The position numbers were made by a program, and so were the translations under genes. The notes beneath the pieces are model-generated. The model worked only from the letters and a program-made list of their open reading frames with translations. It was not told where the DNA came from and made no database searches. Below, one piece after another: positions 25,070 to 36,690 of a DNA stretch of 64,000 nt. Position 1 is the first letter of the stretch. Each line of letters begins with the position of its first letter. Source of the stretch: Rhynochetos jubatus. Its lineage: Eukaryota; Chordata; Aves; Eurypygiformes; Rhynochetidae. Location of the stretch: the NCBI GenBank assembly GCA_027574665.1, contig CM050662.1, positions 3,378,501 through 3,442,500 on the forward strand, written 5' to 3'.

Positions 25070-25250
25070 CAATCCTTGCTGCAGGTCTTGTGATTGTAAT
25101 TAGCACAAATGTACTTCCACGAGCTATTTTCGATAGTCTCCTCACGACAATCTGTCAAACTCTGAACATAAAGTCCTCCAAATCCCTTAAGCTGATGCCA
25201 GCACAGAAACCCTCTATCTGTAGAGTTGCTTGTGATTTAGATCTGAGATT
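25070..25250. promoter_or_regulatory. A+T-rich block, candidate conserved element
   Basis: The sequence includes tgtgattgtaattagcac and other homeodomain-like words (gtaattagc) within a compact block that has no repeat signature. The assignment rests on composition only. No promoter elements or reading frame are evident. Confidence 0.2.
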
Positions 25251-26390
25251 TTAGGGTGGTCCAGACTCACTTTTCTCTGCTCCTTCCCATCAGCTTGCCA
25301 AACTTCAATCTCACAGACATCTTTATCTGTTGTGCTCCATACAGCTCCCATATATCTTGGTTTTGCTGGGGTGGAGTGGCACAAACATATTTGGAGTTTC
25401 TTACTTGGACATGCCTTGGGTGTATTCATCTCATCAATCTAAACACTTGATTTTTTAAATATTATGTCAACAGTGGTAGAAATGTTTGTGTTGGGAGCTA
25501 GCTCTGAGATGACAGGAGCAAGCAATTCGGGGTGACAAACATTCTGGGTCATGAGTGGTCAAGGACAGTGTGTGGAGCTGTGATATGTTAAACCCAGGTT
25601 GGCATGCTCCTGCAAACTGACCTCATACTCTTGTTATGCTTTCCAGAGCTTCCAGAGCCACCAGAAACTCCCCAGGCCAAGTAATTTGCCCATCTTCCTC
25701 TGGAAGCTGACAATCTCAACTCCAAAAGACATTTGAAAAGACACATGCATTTAGAGGGACACTGAAAGGTGCCTTGCTGCCTTGACTCCCCCGTAATTTG
25801 GAGGCCAGAGTGTTTCTTTTCCATTCAAACCTGTTCTCTGCCCTCTGTTCCAGGCTGCAAACCCAGCGTGTCCAACAGACCTACTTTGTCACTTCCCTTG
25901 GCAGGATACCAAATGGAATGCCCTGAATGGTGGGATGGAGCTGTCCCAGGAGTACTTTGGACACCATGCTGTGCAGCTCAGGGCTCACTGGGTCCTGCTC
26001 TTGCACAGGAGCTGCCAGCCACAGGGCATCAGCTGAGGAGATGCCTTGGATTGTAAACAGCCATGCCTGGATGGAAACGAGATCTGTGCAGGTGTGCAGT
26101 GAGATCTGTGCTGCAAAGACTTTGGGTAACCTCATGGGCAGGGCTGAAACCTGACTACCTGCCACGGGGGATTTTAATATCCAAGGAGGAATTTTGAGAA
26201 GTCCCACAGAAGTCCATCAGTGACCATACCATCCCACTCTGGAACTTCCCATGTTCCCTCAAGCCTGCTGCTCTAGCAAACCTGGGAGGAGTCCATCAGT
26301 CACCCTGGGAAATGGTTGTCACTGGTTTCCTTTTTGTTTTCAAAATGCTGATAACTACTATTTTTGCCTGGATGGTGGAGTTTTGTGGGT

Positions 26391-26437
26391 TTGTTTGGTT
26401 TTTTTTTTTGTTTTTTGTTTTTTTTTTTTTTCTTTGG
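26391..26437. repeat. T-rich tract
   Basis: The plus strand is nearly pure T for about 45 bases, interrupted by single G residues (gttttttgtttttttttttt). No retroposed element body is recognised on the complementary, A-rich side, so it is treated as simple sequence and not as a poly(A) tail. Confidence 0.85.
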
Positions 26438-27039
26438 GCTTTTCTTTCTGTTCTTGGGAAACTGTATCATTTTGTGACCAGATGGGAACCTGAGCCTACA
26501 AACACATCAGCAGCTAACAGTGCTGCTGCAGCTCTTGGCTCCCAGCAAGAGCCAAGGGTCTCTCCAATGGGCATCACCCATGCTGGAGTGTCTGGAGGTG
26601 GGACAGCCTGCCAACCTAGTGCTCCCATCATGTGTAGGTCAAATTAGCCATAATGAAATTTGGAGCAGTTCCTAACTCTCCCCCATCTCACCAGCCCTTC
26701 CCTGCAGCATGGAGGGTGCTGTTTTGCTACATGCTCTACCTCACTATTGTCCTGTCCCAGCATCCCCTTGCTCTGCATCCCAGCCCTCAGCACTTCTCAC
26801 ACATCTGCTTTCATCACCTTTACCCACCGTCCACTAATGTAGCTCCTAGGCCCTTCCCTTCCCAGGTACCCTGATGGATGCCGTAACCAAGGCCCGCCCC
26901 CATTGTTCTGCTGCCCAGATCCATGGGAGGACTAGGGAGCTGCTGCCCACATTACCAGTCTTTGCTCTCTCCGTTCGGTGCCTGCCCATTTCCCAAGCAG
27001 GGCGATGCCTGGCCTTGACGTTTGTGACACTCTGGCCTG

Positions 27040-27200
27040 GCTCACTTTGAATTAATAACATTCATTTCACAGTGCCAGGATTTCACTGAACCCTTTTCCT
27101 TATTTTTCACATGATTGCCAATCTCTTTTGTTTCACTAGCCGAGTCTAACAATTTCTCTAACTGTCCAAAAGGGCCATTAATCAAATGAGCAGCCCCTGC
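27040..27200. promoter_or_regulatory. A+T-rich block, candidate conserved element
   Basis: The block runs from tttgaattaataacattc to gggccattaatcaaatgagc, with TAAT-core words at both ends and an atttttcacatgattgcc core. Composition changes sharply from the flanking G+C-rich DNA. There is no repeat signature and no open frame of coding quality. This texture is common in conserved developmental enhancers, but conservation is untested. Confidence 0.28.
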
Positions 27201-27542
27201 TTCACGCTGTACGTGAGACACATTCGTGTGCACAGCCCCGTGGAAGCCAGCCTCTCTTTCGCACAGTCTGGCTTGAGCTGTGCAGCATGTCCTGCAGCCT
27301 CACCACAGGCCCGCTCTTCTTCGCTGGCTTTGGCTGTGGTTCGCAGCGTGAGCCTGGACTCTGCTGGGATCTGGCTATGTTCCTCAGCTCCCCAACTAAC
27401 ACAGGTGGACGTCCTGCTGGAGCAATGCAGTTGTCCTCCAGTCCCAGAGAGAACGTAAGGATCAGGGTTGGCTCTGGATAAGCTGGTCCAGGGGAACTTC
27501 TGAAGCATCATCTGCGCTTGGCTGCTCAGCCTAGAGTCAGCC

Positions 27543-27709
27543 CTCTGCCTGGTGCATCCCTCTGGCTGATGCATCCCCCTGCCTGGCTCATCTCCCTTCC
27601 TGGCTCATCTCCCTGCCTGCCTTTGCCTGGTTCACCCCCCTGCCTGGTTCAACCCCTGACTGCCCCTGCCTCATTCATCTTCCCTTCTGGTTCATCTCCC
27701 TGACTGCCC
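27543..27709. repeat. Degenerate minisatellite (about 15-20 bp unit)
   Basis: The plus strand repeats variants of tgcctggctcatctccc eight to ten times with spacing and base changes (tgcctggctcatctccctt, tgcctggttcacccccc, tctggttcatctccc). One frame translates to recurring LPGSSPCL-type peptides, which reflect the tandem array and not a protein. The unit length is irregular, so the array is old or has evolved by slippage and gene conversion. Confidence 0.8.
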
Positions 27710-30121
27710 ATTTGAACTGCAATATGGATCTGAGCCACTATTGCCTGGAGGAGGGTAGCAGTGGTATGAGAAGAGTGTGCCCCACGCCTAAGCAGGGACA
27801 GCCTGACCCTGCTCTTGTGGGATGCAGAGAAGGCAGAAAAAGCAGGGGTTGTCACATCTGGACTGGGTTTTGCATGTGGGTTGTGCTGGATGGTTGCTTG
27901 CACTTTGCCAGACCTTAGGCTTGTGCACAAGGCGGTTCCCTGGGCTCCTCATCTCTTAGCAGGTGCCAGGGAGGCCAGGGCATGCTGGCTTCTTTCTGTT
28001 TTCATGAAGCCTTCTGGTTCCAGTGAGACATGTTGGGGGTCAGCTCCTCAACCCCCTTTGCCAGCCACGGTTGGGCAGTTTGAGGCTGCACTTGAAACTA
28101 TGCCTGAACATCTGAGCCCTCAGCAGAGCTTCTATTTCCAGGCAATTGGCTTTGACCTCTTTGTAGCTGTAGGGCATCTCTCCTTGTCTCCTAGAAATCC
28201 TCTAGACAGAGTTTGAACTCTTTCCAGCTCTCCTAGATTTTTTCATATGCTTCAGCTATTTTCTTCCTCCCCGTTTAGGAATAAGAGCTCCCAGCTTCCT
28301 CGGACACAGTGTTTCTACAACCTCTTTTTTTGTCATGGGACCTCCTTGCAAAATGCTTCCCGGGAAGAGGAAACTAGGCACAGGATCAGTCTAATCATCT
28401 GACCAGAGGTAGGCATCTTCACCTGAGTTAATCATCCTGGGCCCCTCTTATGGTATGGTGTGTGCCAGGGTAGAACAGACATTACCTTGCCTGGAAGTTT
28501 ATTTTTCTCTGCAGTGAGTGCAAATGAAACAGAAATGAGTGACCCAGTTGGTGAGATGTATGCTGCAAACATCTAAAGCCAGGTGAGATGAGCTCTGCCT
28601 GGGCATCTGGGCACACTCCTTCTGCACACTCACACCCATATATACACACACAGTACATCAGGCAGGGCAATATCTTTTTTCCAGGAACCATAGCACAATA
28701 TCAGCACCTGCAGAGTGGAACTCAGCAGCAGTGAATTGATTTTTCTGCAGGGTTTTTAGCTAATAGATGTCTTGCTCTGTCCCTCTCCCATCCCACATGT
28801 CTCTTACTCCAGAGGCACTGCCTTGCCTTCCCAAGGCCAAATGTTTTCTTTCTTGCTAGGGAAAACTGGAAAGATTTGTCTAGTGGCATGATGTAGCAGC
28901 TGTGGTGCAAAGCCTTAGCTTATAACATGGGAAAAAGGGCAACGGTGACCTTGCACATGGCACAAATAATTGAGGCAAGTCAGGCCTGTAGAAGCACAAG
29001 GAGAATGACTTGAGAGTGTAAATATGTGTGCCAGCAAGAAAAAGAGCATGTATCTGGGAAAGGAGGGGAGCATGACTGTGAATTCATGTGCCATGGCCCT
29101 GGTTCACCATGGACATCCTCTTCCACTTCACATCCTCTTTAATCAGGGACACGCTGACTATGCCAGGATGGAGAAAAGGTAGGAAGGTAGATGCTATGGA
29201 TCTGTCTTCATGTTGGAGGTTGAACAAAAGCTGCCACAGGCATGGTCCTTGAGTTGCAGCTAATCACAGGCTCAGGTGAAGTTCACAGGATTGCTTTATT
29301 CTAGTCAAATCACACAGAATCAGCTAGATGTTCCTTTTCGTCATGTTTCATGGAAGCAAGCACATTTGAGGGACATGGCATGCAGGGCACTGGAAAAGGC
29401 TGGGATTGATTTGACTGGGCAAGAGATGATGAGTGGGGAAGTGGTGCAGGGTACCTGTTCATTGCAGGTATCATGTAATGAACAGTCTGCCTGCCTGCTC
29501 ACCTCTTCTCAAAGCGAAAAAGAAAGCACCAGACCATTAAACCAGAAGGCAACCTAATTAAAACTGATAAAAGGAAACAGTTTAATATGTACAGCAAAAG
29601 CTTAGCTGGAGGGACTCATGGCCACAAGGCATGTGTAAGGATGTGGATTTAGCAGGGATCAGAAGAGGGTTAGATCTGTAAATGGGTTAGATGAGGTCCC
29701 AGGTGGCCACCCTTGGACAGGAGCACACGTTTTGCTTAGCCAGGAGATAAGCCTGCATGCTTTGGGCCATAAACCAACCACTTGCTCACGCTCTCAGGCA
29801 TCTGCAAGGAAAGGGTTCCCTGCCTGGGCGTATGGCAGGACTTTGTCTGGAAGCTGGAGATGAGGTCAGGAAATGGCCTGAAGAGGAGATGCAGGCTGCA
29901 AACATAGCAGTCGAGACGGAGAGGAAAGGAGCAGCAAAGCTGGACTGGATCCACCAGATGCTTTGTTCCTGTGGCAGGACCCCGAGGGCTGCCGGCTCCC
30001 TCTTTCTGGGTAAAACTCGTTGTTAGCTGAGATGTGGAGAGAGGAGAATAGGAATCTGCTTCCAACTGCAGAAACGAGGAAGGAACAAAGAGCAGGATCT
30101 GGTTTCTGAGTGGGGTGTGGT

Positions 30122-30157
30122 TGTCACAAGAAGGGGGACTCCCTGTCACAAGAAGGG
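30122..30157. repeat. 14-base direct repeat next to CR1
   Basis: The word tgtcacaagaaggg occurs at 30122-30135 and again at 30144-30157, separated by eight bases, ending about 10 bases before the CR1 5' truncation point. It does not bracket the CR1, so it is not a target-site duplication. A small local tandem duplication is the simplest reading. Confidence 0.8.
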
Positions 30158-30166
30158 AGCCCCAAG

Positions 30167-30474
30167 AATGCTGGAGGGGGCCTTTGTAAAAAGACATGTA
30201 GTGACAGGACAAAGGGTGATGGGTTTTAAGTTGAAAGCGGGGAGATTTATATTGGATATCAGTAAGAAATTCTTCCTGGAGAGGGTGGGGAGGCACTGGG
30301 ACAGGTTGCCCAGAGAAGCGGTGGATGCTCCATCCTTGGCTGTCTTCAAGGCCAGGCTGGATGAGGCTTGGAGCAACCTGGTCTAGTGGAAAGTGTCCCT
30401 GCCCATGGCAGGGGGTTTGGAACTAGGTGATCTTTAAGGTCCCTTCCAACCCAAACCAGTCTGTGATTCTCTGA
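30167..30474 (+). mobile_element. CR1 LINE 3' end, young-type, sense on plus
   Basis: The fragment reads in CR1 sense orientation: agtgacaggacaaagggtga, ggatatcagtaagaaattct, gaggcactgggacaggttgc, aaggccaggctggatgaggc, gatctttaaggtccc and ttccaacccaaac. It ends in ctgtgattctctg, a degraded form of the attctatg-type tail. The open frame at 30117-30386 uses the family's conserved 3' end of ORF2 (residues such as LDISKKFFLERVGRHWDRLP and FKARLDEAWSNLV). It is therefore the C-terminal fragment of the CR1 ORF2 protein, without endonuclease or RT domains. It is 5'-truncated and non-autonomous. Confidence 0.95.
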
Positions 30475-31276
30475 CTCTGGGCAGGATGGGGAAAGTCCTG
30501 GTTGTGCAGGGATACTCAGCCCTTTGGGGGACAGGCTGGTGTGGACAGGAAAAAGTAGCTGTTACAAACCCCAAAGACCGGAACCCAATAGTTAAATGGG
30601 AATGGAAACACCTCTGACACAGAAGTCAGGCTGCAGAGCCCATGCCTTGTAGCTGCTGTTATCAGTGCCCATCTCTGGGAGAAGCCTGGCCACATCCTCA
30701 TGGACATCTGGGACCATGCAAAATCAGTGCTGCTTACAGATCCCCTGGCAGACCACAATCCCAGACGAGCACTGGTCCCACAGCCCCTTGGAGAGGATGC
30801 CCGTAGCAGGCAGCAATCGCCCCAGTCATGGGGAGGAGCAAAGGGCACGGTCAGCCCCAGCCCAGAGAAAGCTCCACACAGAAAGAGCGGCACCAGTGGC
30901 AAATCTGTACAAAATCCTTTCTAAACACAAACAGACAGAACATTATATGAAAGAGCTTTAAAGAATAGAGAAAGGCACATTAATAACTCTTGGTAGGAGC
31001 TATGACCCCAGTGATGAAAGCATCAGTCTGGCTATTTGAATTGTAGGGATTTTCAAAGAGACTTCGAGTGTGGCAGGGACCCACAGGCATTCCAGAAAGG
31101 GGGAGATGTGAATGGTAAAGTTTGGGCTGCTTTGACACACCAGTCTCCTCGGCACAGATAAAGGATCTCTTTCTAATCAGCAGTGCTGGGACCCAGCGGA
31201 GCACATGCAGAGCTGGGGTTCCCAGGGTACATTATGAACATTGGGTTCAGACACCAAATAGCAACCAAAAGTTGGC

Positions 31277-31315
31277 AGGGGGGGTGGGTGGGGGGGTGGA
31301 GGGCGGGGAGGGGAG
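31277..31315 (+). repeat. G-rich run, potential G-quadruplex
   Basis: The plus strand shows seven consecutive G, then GGG, seven G, GG, GGG, GGGG and GGGG separated by one to three bases, which satisfies the usual four-run G-quadruplex pattern several times over. A second G block (gggggcggggggag) follows near 31418-31431. No promoter or CpG island surrounds it. It may simply be a decayed mononucleotide run. Confidence 0.7.
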
Positions 31316-32579
31316 TGAAAGCAGTTCATATAATTAAACTGCAACTGAAGAGAAAAACAGCCTCAGTGCTGGGTGAGCTGGGGAGTGCTGGAGTCAGGCA
31401 GCTGGAAAGAGGGAATGAGGGGGCGGGGGGAGCAATTGTGGTAAAAACCTGGAAAATTCATTTTGAACAAACTCATTAGAAAGATTGCAGTCCTGTCCTC
31501 AGAGGGGCAGAGGAAGAGCTATTGTGGAGAGCTATTGTGCTGCTCAGGAAGGACTCGGTGCTGCAGTGGCACCAGACTATGGGAGGCGGATGGCAGGGCT
31601 CCAGGGTTCTCCGTGCCGGGAACGTTAAGCCCTCTCAGGCCAGCAGCTCCAAGGAGCAGGTGGATTAGGAATTTCTTTGGACGCAGAGGAACTACACGTG
31701 GGGGATTTGTCCTGTTGTGCCACTGTGCTGGCCAGTGCTGAGCGCTGCCCTTGGCAGCAAGAGAGGCTGCCTCTTTGCCATCCTTCTTCCGTGTGGGTTT
31801 GCAGTTTTGATCCAGCAGTTTTACCAGCACCCCAGGGGCAGGGGAGCTGGAGGAAGTGGCAGAAGCCTTAGGAAAGAACAGAACAGGACCTTGGGAGAAG
31901 GTAGCTGGTCCAGTTTAACCTGCACAAGCTGGTGTTTTACCCCAAAATCAAGCTAGTGCTTGTTTTGCTCCCTGTTGACATATGTCCTTTTTCTCCCAGA
32001 AAAGCTGTTAGCCATGAGGGCTGGCAGCTCTCCACACTGCTCCAAGCTGCCTGGTCTACTGGCCCCAGGGGACACCAGCAGCAGACTGGGGGAAGTGGAG
32101 AGCCCATCACCCCAGACCTCTGCTTCTGCATGCTTGAGTTTGGTAAGCAGGATCCCAAAGACACTGACAGTTCCTTCCCACCTGGGGCTGCAGGAATTTT
32201 TATTCATGTTTTTTGGTGAGGTGTCCGTGCCCATGTGTGTTATGAATGTTACAGTATAAGTATATTCAGAAGGGCTATTTGCACAAGTCTGTTTGTACTG
32301 GGCCAGATCCCTTCATGGGCACCAATGTCATGGGGGCTCCCCTTGTCACCCGAGGGATGTTGAGCACCCAGGGTTGCACTGAAGTAGCAAAAACTCATTG
32401 CAGGTGGTGGCAGAACGACAGTACATTTAATTCCCATCCCTAGAAATGCTGTAGGGTGCTAGTGTGATGCGGATCTTCCACTTCATCTGCAGCATCTTTG
32501 CATCCTTGAGACCTGACTCAAAGGAACTGATCGCCTCGGACCTCCCGCAGTTTCAAACAGTGTGCAGGTGGGGAGCACA

Positions 32580-32860
32580 GCTGGCAGTAAAGTGTGATCT
32601 GCCCCGTGTTATTGTGGCGTGGTTTATGGGGGGAATTAACTGGTGAATGGGGTTGTTTTTACTGGCCTCATGATCTCTACCACAAGGTTTCTCACTGGGG
32701 GCAATTCAAAGAATGCTTTATGCTGCCATGTGTGCTGGCTCTTCTGTGCAGCAACACGCGAATGAAAGCATTTGTGCTGGGAGCACATGTAACTGTCACT
32801 GAGGTTCAGTGCAAAACTCTATTGCCAGGAGAAACTGCTGAACAGCTGCTGTTGCTTTGA
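32580..32860. promoter_or_regulatory. Candidate conserved non-coding block
   Basis: The block contains ggggaattaactggtgaatg, caattcaaagaatgctttat and gaatgaaagcatttgtgctg in otherwise unique DNA with no repeat signature. An open frame of 88 codons crosses it on the plus strand (32594-32860), but the translation shows no recognisable domain. The call rests on texture only. Confidence 0.2.
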
Positions 32861-34659
32861 CAACAGCTGAAGCAGCCCGATCCCCAGGTGAGAAGGATGT
32901 GAGCTCGCTGTGAGCCGTGCGAATGTGTCTACCAGTACCACCAGCTCTGGGCCACTTGCTGATGGGTCTGGCTTTGAAGATACAAAATGAATGTGCCTTT
33001 CCTTGCCCCAGCAGATGATAAAATCTCTGGCCTTATGGATACCTGCTTTAGGGAGCAAATCATACCCTGGGGATATTAAAAAGCTCCAGTCCCTGAAATA
33101 AAACCCTTGCTTTCCAGGGTGGTCTAGCTGTCAGCTCAGTCACACAGTGCTGCATTAGCCAGAAGGTACCATGTGGAAGGCCACCTACACCCCAGAGTAG
33201 ATGTTTCTGCCTGGTGACTCTTGTGTCCCACCCAGGGCCCCTTACTAGAGACAAGCTGGTGAAAAGAAACATCCAAAATCTCAACATATGGGTCTATCAC
33301 TCCTTCACCACTGGATCATATAAAAGAACAGGTCTGGGTGAACCACCAGAGTACATGATATCTGGTAAGCATTATACCCAGCAACACAACAGGGCTTGCA
33401 ACCCTGATCTCTTCCACTTGGCCAACGCTGGGGAGCACCCAGTGCCACTCATCCCCATTCCCTGTGGAGGAAGCCTAAGTATTTCACCCTGGATTTGGTT
33501 TCCAAGTCACTTTCTTTGTGGCTGTGCCTAGGTCTTGGACATGACTGTGCAGACTTCAGAACTCCAGACCCTGAGCACTGAAAGACCACTGTCGTTTTGG
33601 GACAGTGAAGTCAATTGTTCATCCTGAGTGCTAGGGAAATTTGTCTCCAAACTCATTTACTACACTGTAGTGTTCGACGAGCATTCATTGTGTGCCAGCT
33701 TCTTGAAAACTGGAGCCCTGTCTTTATGGCTTCCTTATTTTTCCAGAGATCTACTACCAGATGAGTTACCCTGGAAATGTTGGAGAGCACAGGAACTACT
33801 GGGCCAGTTGTCTGCTCCAGGACCCTGACTTGGGTGTTCTTTTGCCATGCAAAACATTGGCTGGCTTTCCTTCGTGTTCTGGATTTTCCCCAGGACCATT
33901 CTCATCATCACGAACATTCCCATGACTCACTCAAGGGCAATGCATGGTGAAAGTGGCAAAGTGGAAACCAAGTAAAATGCTGCAGCATCATCGACCTTTG
34001 AAAGCTTTCCTAGCAGAAAAAGGACCAAGAACAATCAGCCTATGTCCACAGGGTGCCATGCTGGATGTGCATATCAAATGCTAAATTTCAAACATGTCTT
34101 CAGCTGACCATAGTAAACATCACAACTCCCAGCCAACTTCAGCGGGTCAACAGTAGCTCTCTCCTAAAAAAACCATTTTCATTTTATAAAGGGCTTTCCA
34201 GGCCCATACAAGATCTCCAGCCAGGTCAGATACCTCCAGCAGTTCAGATAAGAAAAGCTCAGGAGCTTGGGATTGTGGTGGGAGCTTGGAATTGTGAGGA
34301 GCTTAAGATCATCTCAGCCTGCTGGTGGAGATGAGGACAAATCCCCAAGAAGGGTAGGGGAGATCTTGCCTCAAAATTGAGAAAGAGAGGGCAGACACAG
34401 ATGTGGAGGGACACAACTTCTGTGAGCACAGCCATACTGCAGCGCAGGGGAGACAAGACCTGACATGGAGATGTGTTTTGCTGGTGCAGATTAGTCTGCA
34501 CCATGCAGGAGTGAGGAGCATGCCCCAGGCAGAGAGACTCAAGCCAGGCTGTTTGCCTCGGGTATTTTCATTTAGTTTTCTTTCCCTGCTGATCTTGATG
34601 CTTCTTCAGCATGAGCAGGGCCTGACACATAAAGATGGGGAAGCAAATCCCAGTCTGCT

Positions 34660-34930
34660 TGCTTTCAGCCACATTATGAATGGCTAGAGGGATTAGTCCT
34701 CTCTGGAGCGAGGATACACTGCTGGGAATGTCATTAAGAACATGCTCATATGCCTTCAGCACTGAAGTGGTCATTGCACATGAGGGGGACAGGAGGCAGG
34801 AGGGCCTGATATTAACTGCCTGGGTTACAATAATGTCATTTACTTTTCCCGGGGGACAGGAGGCAGCTCAGATGACAAATGTGTCAGCGCTTAGTCAGAG
34901 CATTGCTGGATAGGTTACTTGCTAAGTGAG
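34660..34930. promoter_or_regulatory. Candidate conserved block with internal 16-base repeat
   Basis: Unique DNA with words such as cacattatgaatggctagag, aatgtcattaagaacatgct, ctgatattaactgcctgg and acaataatgtcatttac. The word gggggacaggaggcag occurs twice, at 34784-34799 and 34851-34866. No reading frame of coding character is present. A cis-regulatory role is possible but rests on texture alone. Confidence 0.22.
34784..34866. repeat. 16-base exact direct repeat pair
   Basis: The word gggggacaggaggcag is present at 34784-34799 and 34851-34866, with 51 bases between the copies. The enclosed segment holds ttaactgcctggg and caataatgtcattt. The pair is too short and close to be a transposon with target duplications. 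It could be paired protein-binding sites or a replication-slippage product. Confidence 0.85.
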
Positions 34931-35654
34931 TCTGTAGCACAGTGATGCAGTTTTTGTGGTATCTCACGGGTCTGGGCCATGGGACCCCCTCAGAATCCTC
35001 TGCTCTGGACTTACTATGAACTGACTATATCTAGATGTTTTACAAAAGTGATGATGTGCTCGTGGCAGGAGGTTCTGCCCAGGCCAGAGAGAAAGGGAAA
35101 GATGATGGAGAGATCAAGGAAGGGCATAACAAACCACACTGAACTTGGTCATGAGGTTTGGGGAGGAAAAAAGCCATGATCAAGGGTCAAGGAACTCATT
35201 GGCTCCAGTGGAGACCTACTCGGTTCTGCTGAGTGTACAAATCCCTTGTCTTCAGGCAAGTCAGACAAACCGTCCCCTACTCCTCACTGCTGACCAGGAT
35301 ACCCAAGCGTGACCAGCAGAGTTCTAGCCTGGCATTGTACACAACAAAAGCTGGATGAGATCCCATCTTGCTCTTGAGCCAGCAGGGAGAAAAGGGGATG
35401 TGGAAACAGTACGTGTGCGCAGCCTGCCCTCCCTGGTACCCAGGCTGCCTGCCAGCCAGGTGCCACAGATCCTGCAAGAACCTTGGAGCCACAGGTTGGA
35501 CACTGGGTCCTTCTGGTGCTGTTCCAATGTGGTGCTTGCCCAAGCACCACCCTGCACATTGACTCTGGGCCTTGCTGGCTATAGTGCCTCCTGGCACTAT
35601 AGTACCCAGAAGGTTTCTTGGTCGTTTCAGCACCATCCATGCTGCTCAACATCC

Positions 35655-35855
35655 AAATATGCATGAGGACATCACCTTTGCCAAGCCTTTCCCACGCAGA
35701 AGACAGCATGCTCTACACTATGGCAATAGTGAGTCGCACATTTCTGACCTCCAGGCTCAATTACTGCAGCTCATTATACCTGGGAATGGAGCCAAGAAGG
35801 CTGAGAAAGCTTCCGCTAGTGCAAAACGTAGCAGCCTGTGTGCTCAGATGCCTAG
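35655..35855 (+). mobile_element. L2-type LINE remnant, end of RT domain
   Basis: In the plus frame at about 35738-35850 the translation includes TFLTSRLNYCSSLYLGM, then RRLRKLPLVQNVAACVL. This follows the L2 ORF2 signature that lies downstream of the catalytic RT motifs, with the pattern ..SRLDYCN.L..GLP...L..LQ.VQN.AAR.L. D has become N and R has become C, with no stop inside the block. Upstream, frame-shifted pieces (HLCQAFPTQK) continue the match less clearly. CR1 elements do not carry the RLDYCN motif, so this is a different LINE clade from the other repeats in the window. L2 is ancient in amniotes and dead in birds. Confidence 0.72.
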
Positions 35856-36611
35856 GGGCTGTGATCCATCAGCCTGCAGCTCCTGCATCTTTACCCATAT
35901 TCCCAGTTAACCCAGCACCCCTGCCAGACTCCAGCCCAGGACCCGCAGCATCTCATGCTTGCTGAGACCAGCTTTCTCCCAGCACTGGGCTTGCCAGCTT
36001 GCCATGTCTGGGGCTGAAAGGGGAGATCATGGCAGAAGACAGTCCTTCCCAGGCAAGAGGCATGACGTCCACCTCTCCTGGTGGACTCTTCTCTCTAGCT
36101 TGCTCTTGCTTGGTCTGGAGGACTTTTCCCTGGAGATGTGGGGTTGTCTGGTCTCATTTTGGGGTCAGACTCCCTGGCAGAAGTAGGGGAATGTGGCAGG
36201 GGCAGAGGATGGGGCAGCCATAGGCACAAAGGAGGTGACAGAGAAAGGCAAGTGAAGCAGCCCTGGCTGACATCTGTCCCTGCCAAGCCATGAATCCTTG
36301 CAGCTGAAGCAGCCAGATTCCCCTGCTCCTGGGTCTCTGTCGACTTGGGAGAACAGGAGGCACACTAATATCCCTGGTCTGCCTTCAGGGATGGGGATAC
36401 TCCAGGTTGAAATTTGGGCATGCAGCTTCCGTGGAGATTGGCAGGAGGAGCTGGGTGCTTTCCTTTAGGCTTCACAAATCTGGGTACCACTTTGCTTTTG
36501 GTCTCGTCTTCCCTTTGCCTCCCACCTTGGTCTCTTCTGACAGGCTCTTCTGCTGCCCTCGCGGGTAAATCAGCAAACACTGCAGCGATGCCTGAGCAAC
36601 AGTGCAATAAC

Positions 36612-36690
36612 AGCATCCCTTTCTCCCCTCTCCCACCCTCTCCTTTCATCCCCTCCCCTCCCCCAGCCTCACTAACTCACTCTCCTGCTA
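36612..36690. repeat. C/T-rich tract
   Basis: About 80 bases of irregular tccc, ctcc and ccct words on the plus strand lie immediately before the A+T-rich candidate element. It is low-complexity with no fixed unit. Confidence 0.6.

Larger units (their letters stand above)
19966..30166. other. Gene-free DNA, 10.2 kb
   Basis: I find no exon, RNA gene or LINE in this interval. It contains A+T-rich blocks at 21590-21780, 25070-25250 and 27040-27200, T tracts at 22531-22542 and 26391-26437, and a degenerate minisatellite at 27543-27709. A 14-base direct repeat at 30122-30157 adjoins the next CR1. The remainder is unique DNA. The open frame of 189 codons at 20315-20884 (plus) and that of 181 codons at 20313-20858 (minus) lie opposite each other. 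This mutual openness indicates low stop density, not coding. Confidence 0.55.
30475..35654. other. Gene-free DNA, 5.2 kb
   Basis: No exon, RNA gene or LINE is recognised. Items listed separately are a G-rich run at 31277-31315, an A+T-richer block at 32580-32860, and a 16-base direct repeat at 34784 and 34851 within a block of conserved-element texture. The open frames opposite each other at 35277-35666 (both strands) are chance frames. Confidence 0.55.

Noticed and set aside
30122-30157. Target-site duplication of the CR1 at 30167
   Set aside because: Both copies lie on the same side of the element. CR1 insertions usually lack long target duplications, so this is a local tandem duplication.
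33655-33710. Possible second MIR trace (gcattcattgtgtgccagc)
   Set aside because: Only one short block matches. Chance is the simpler explanation.
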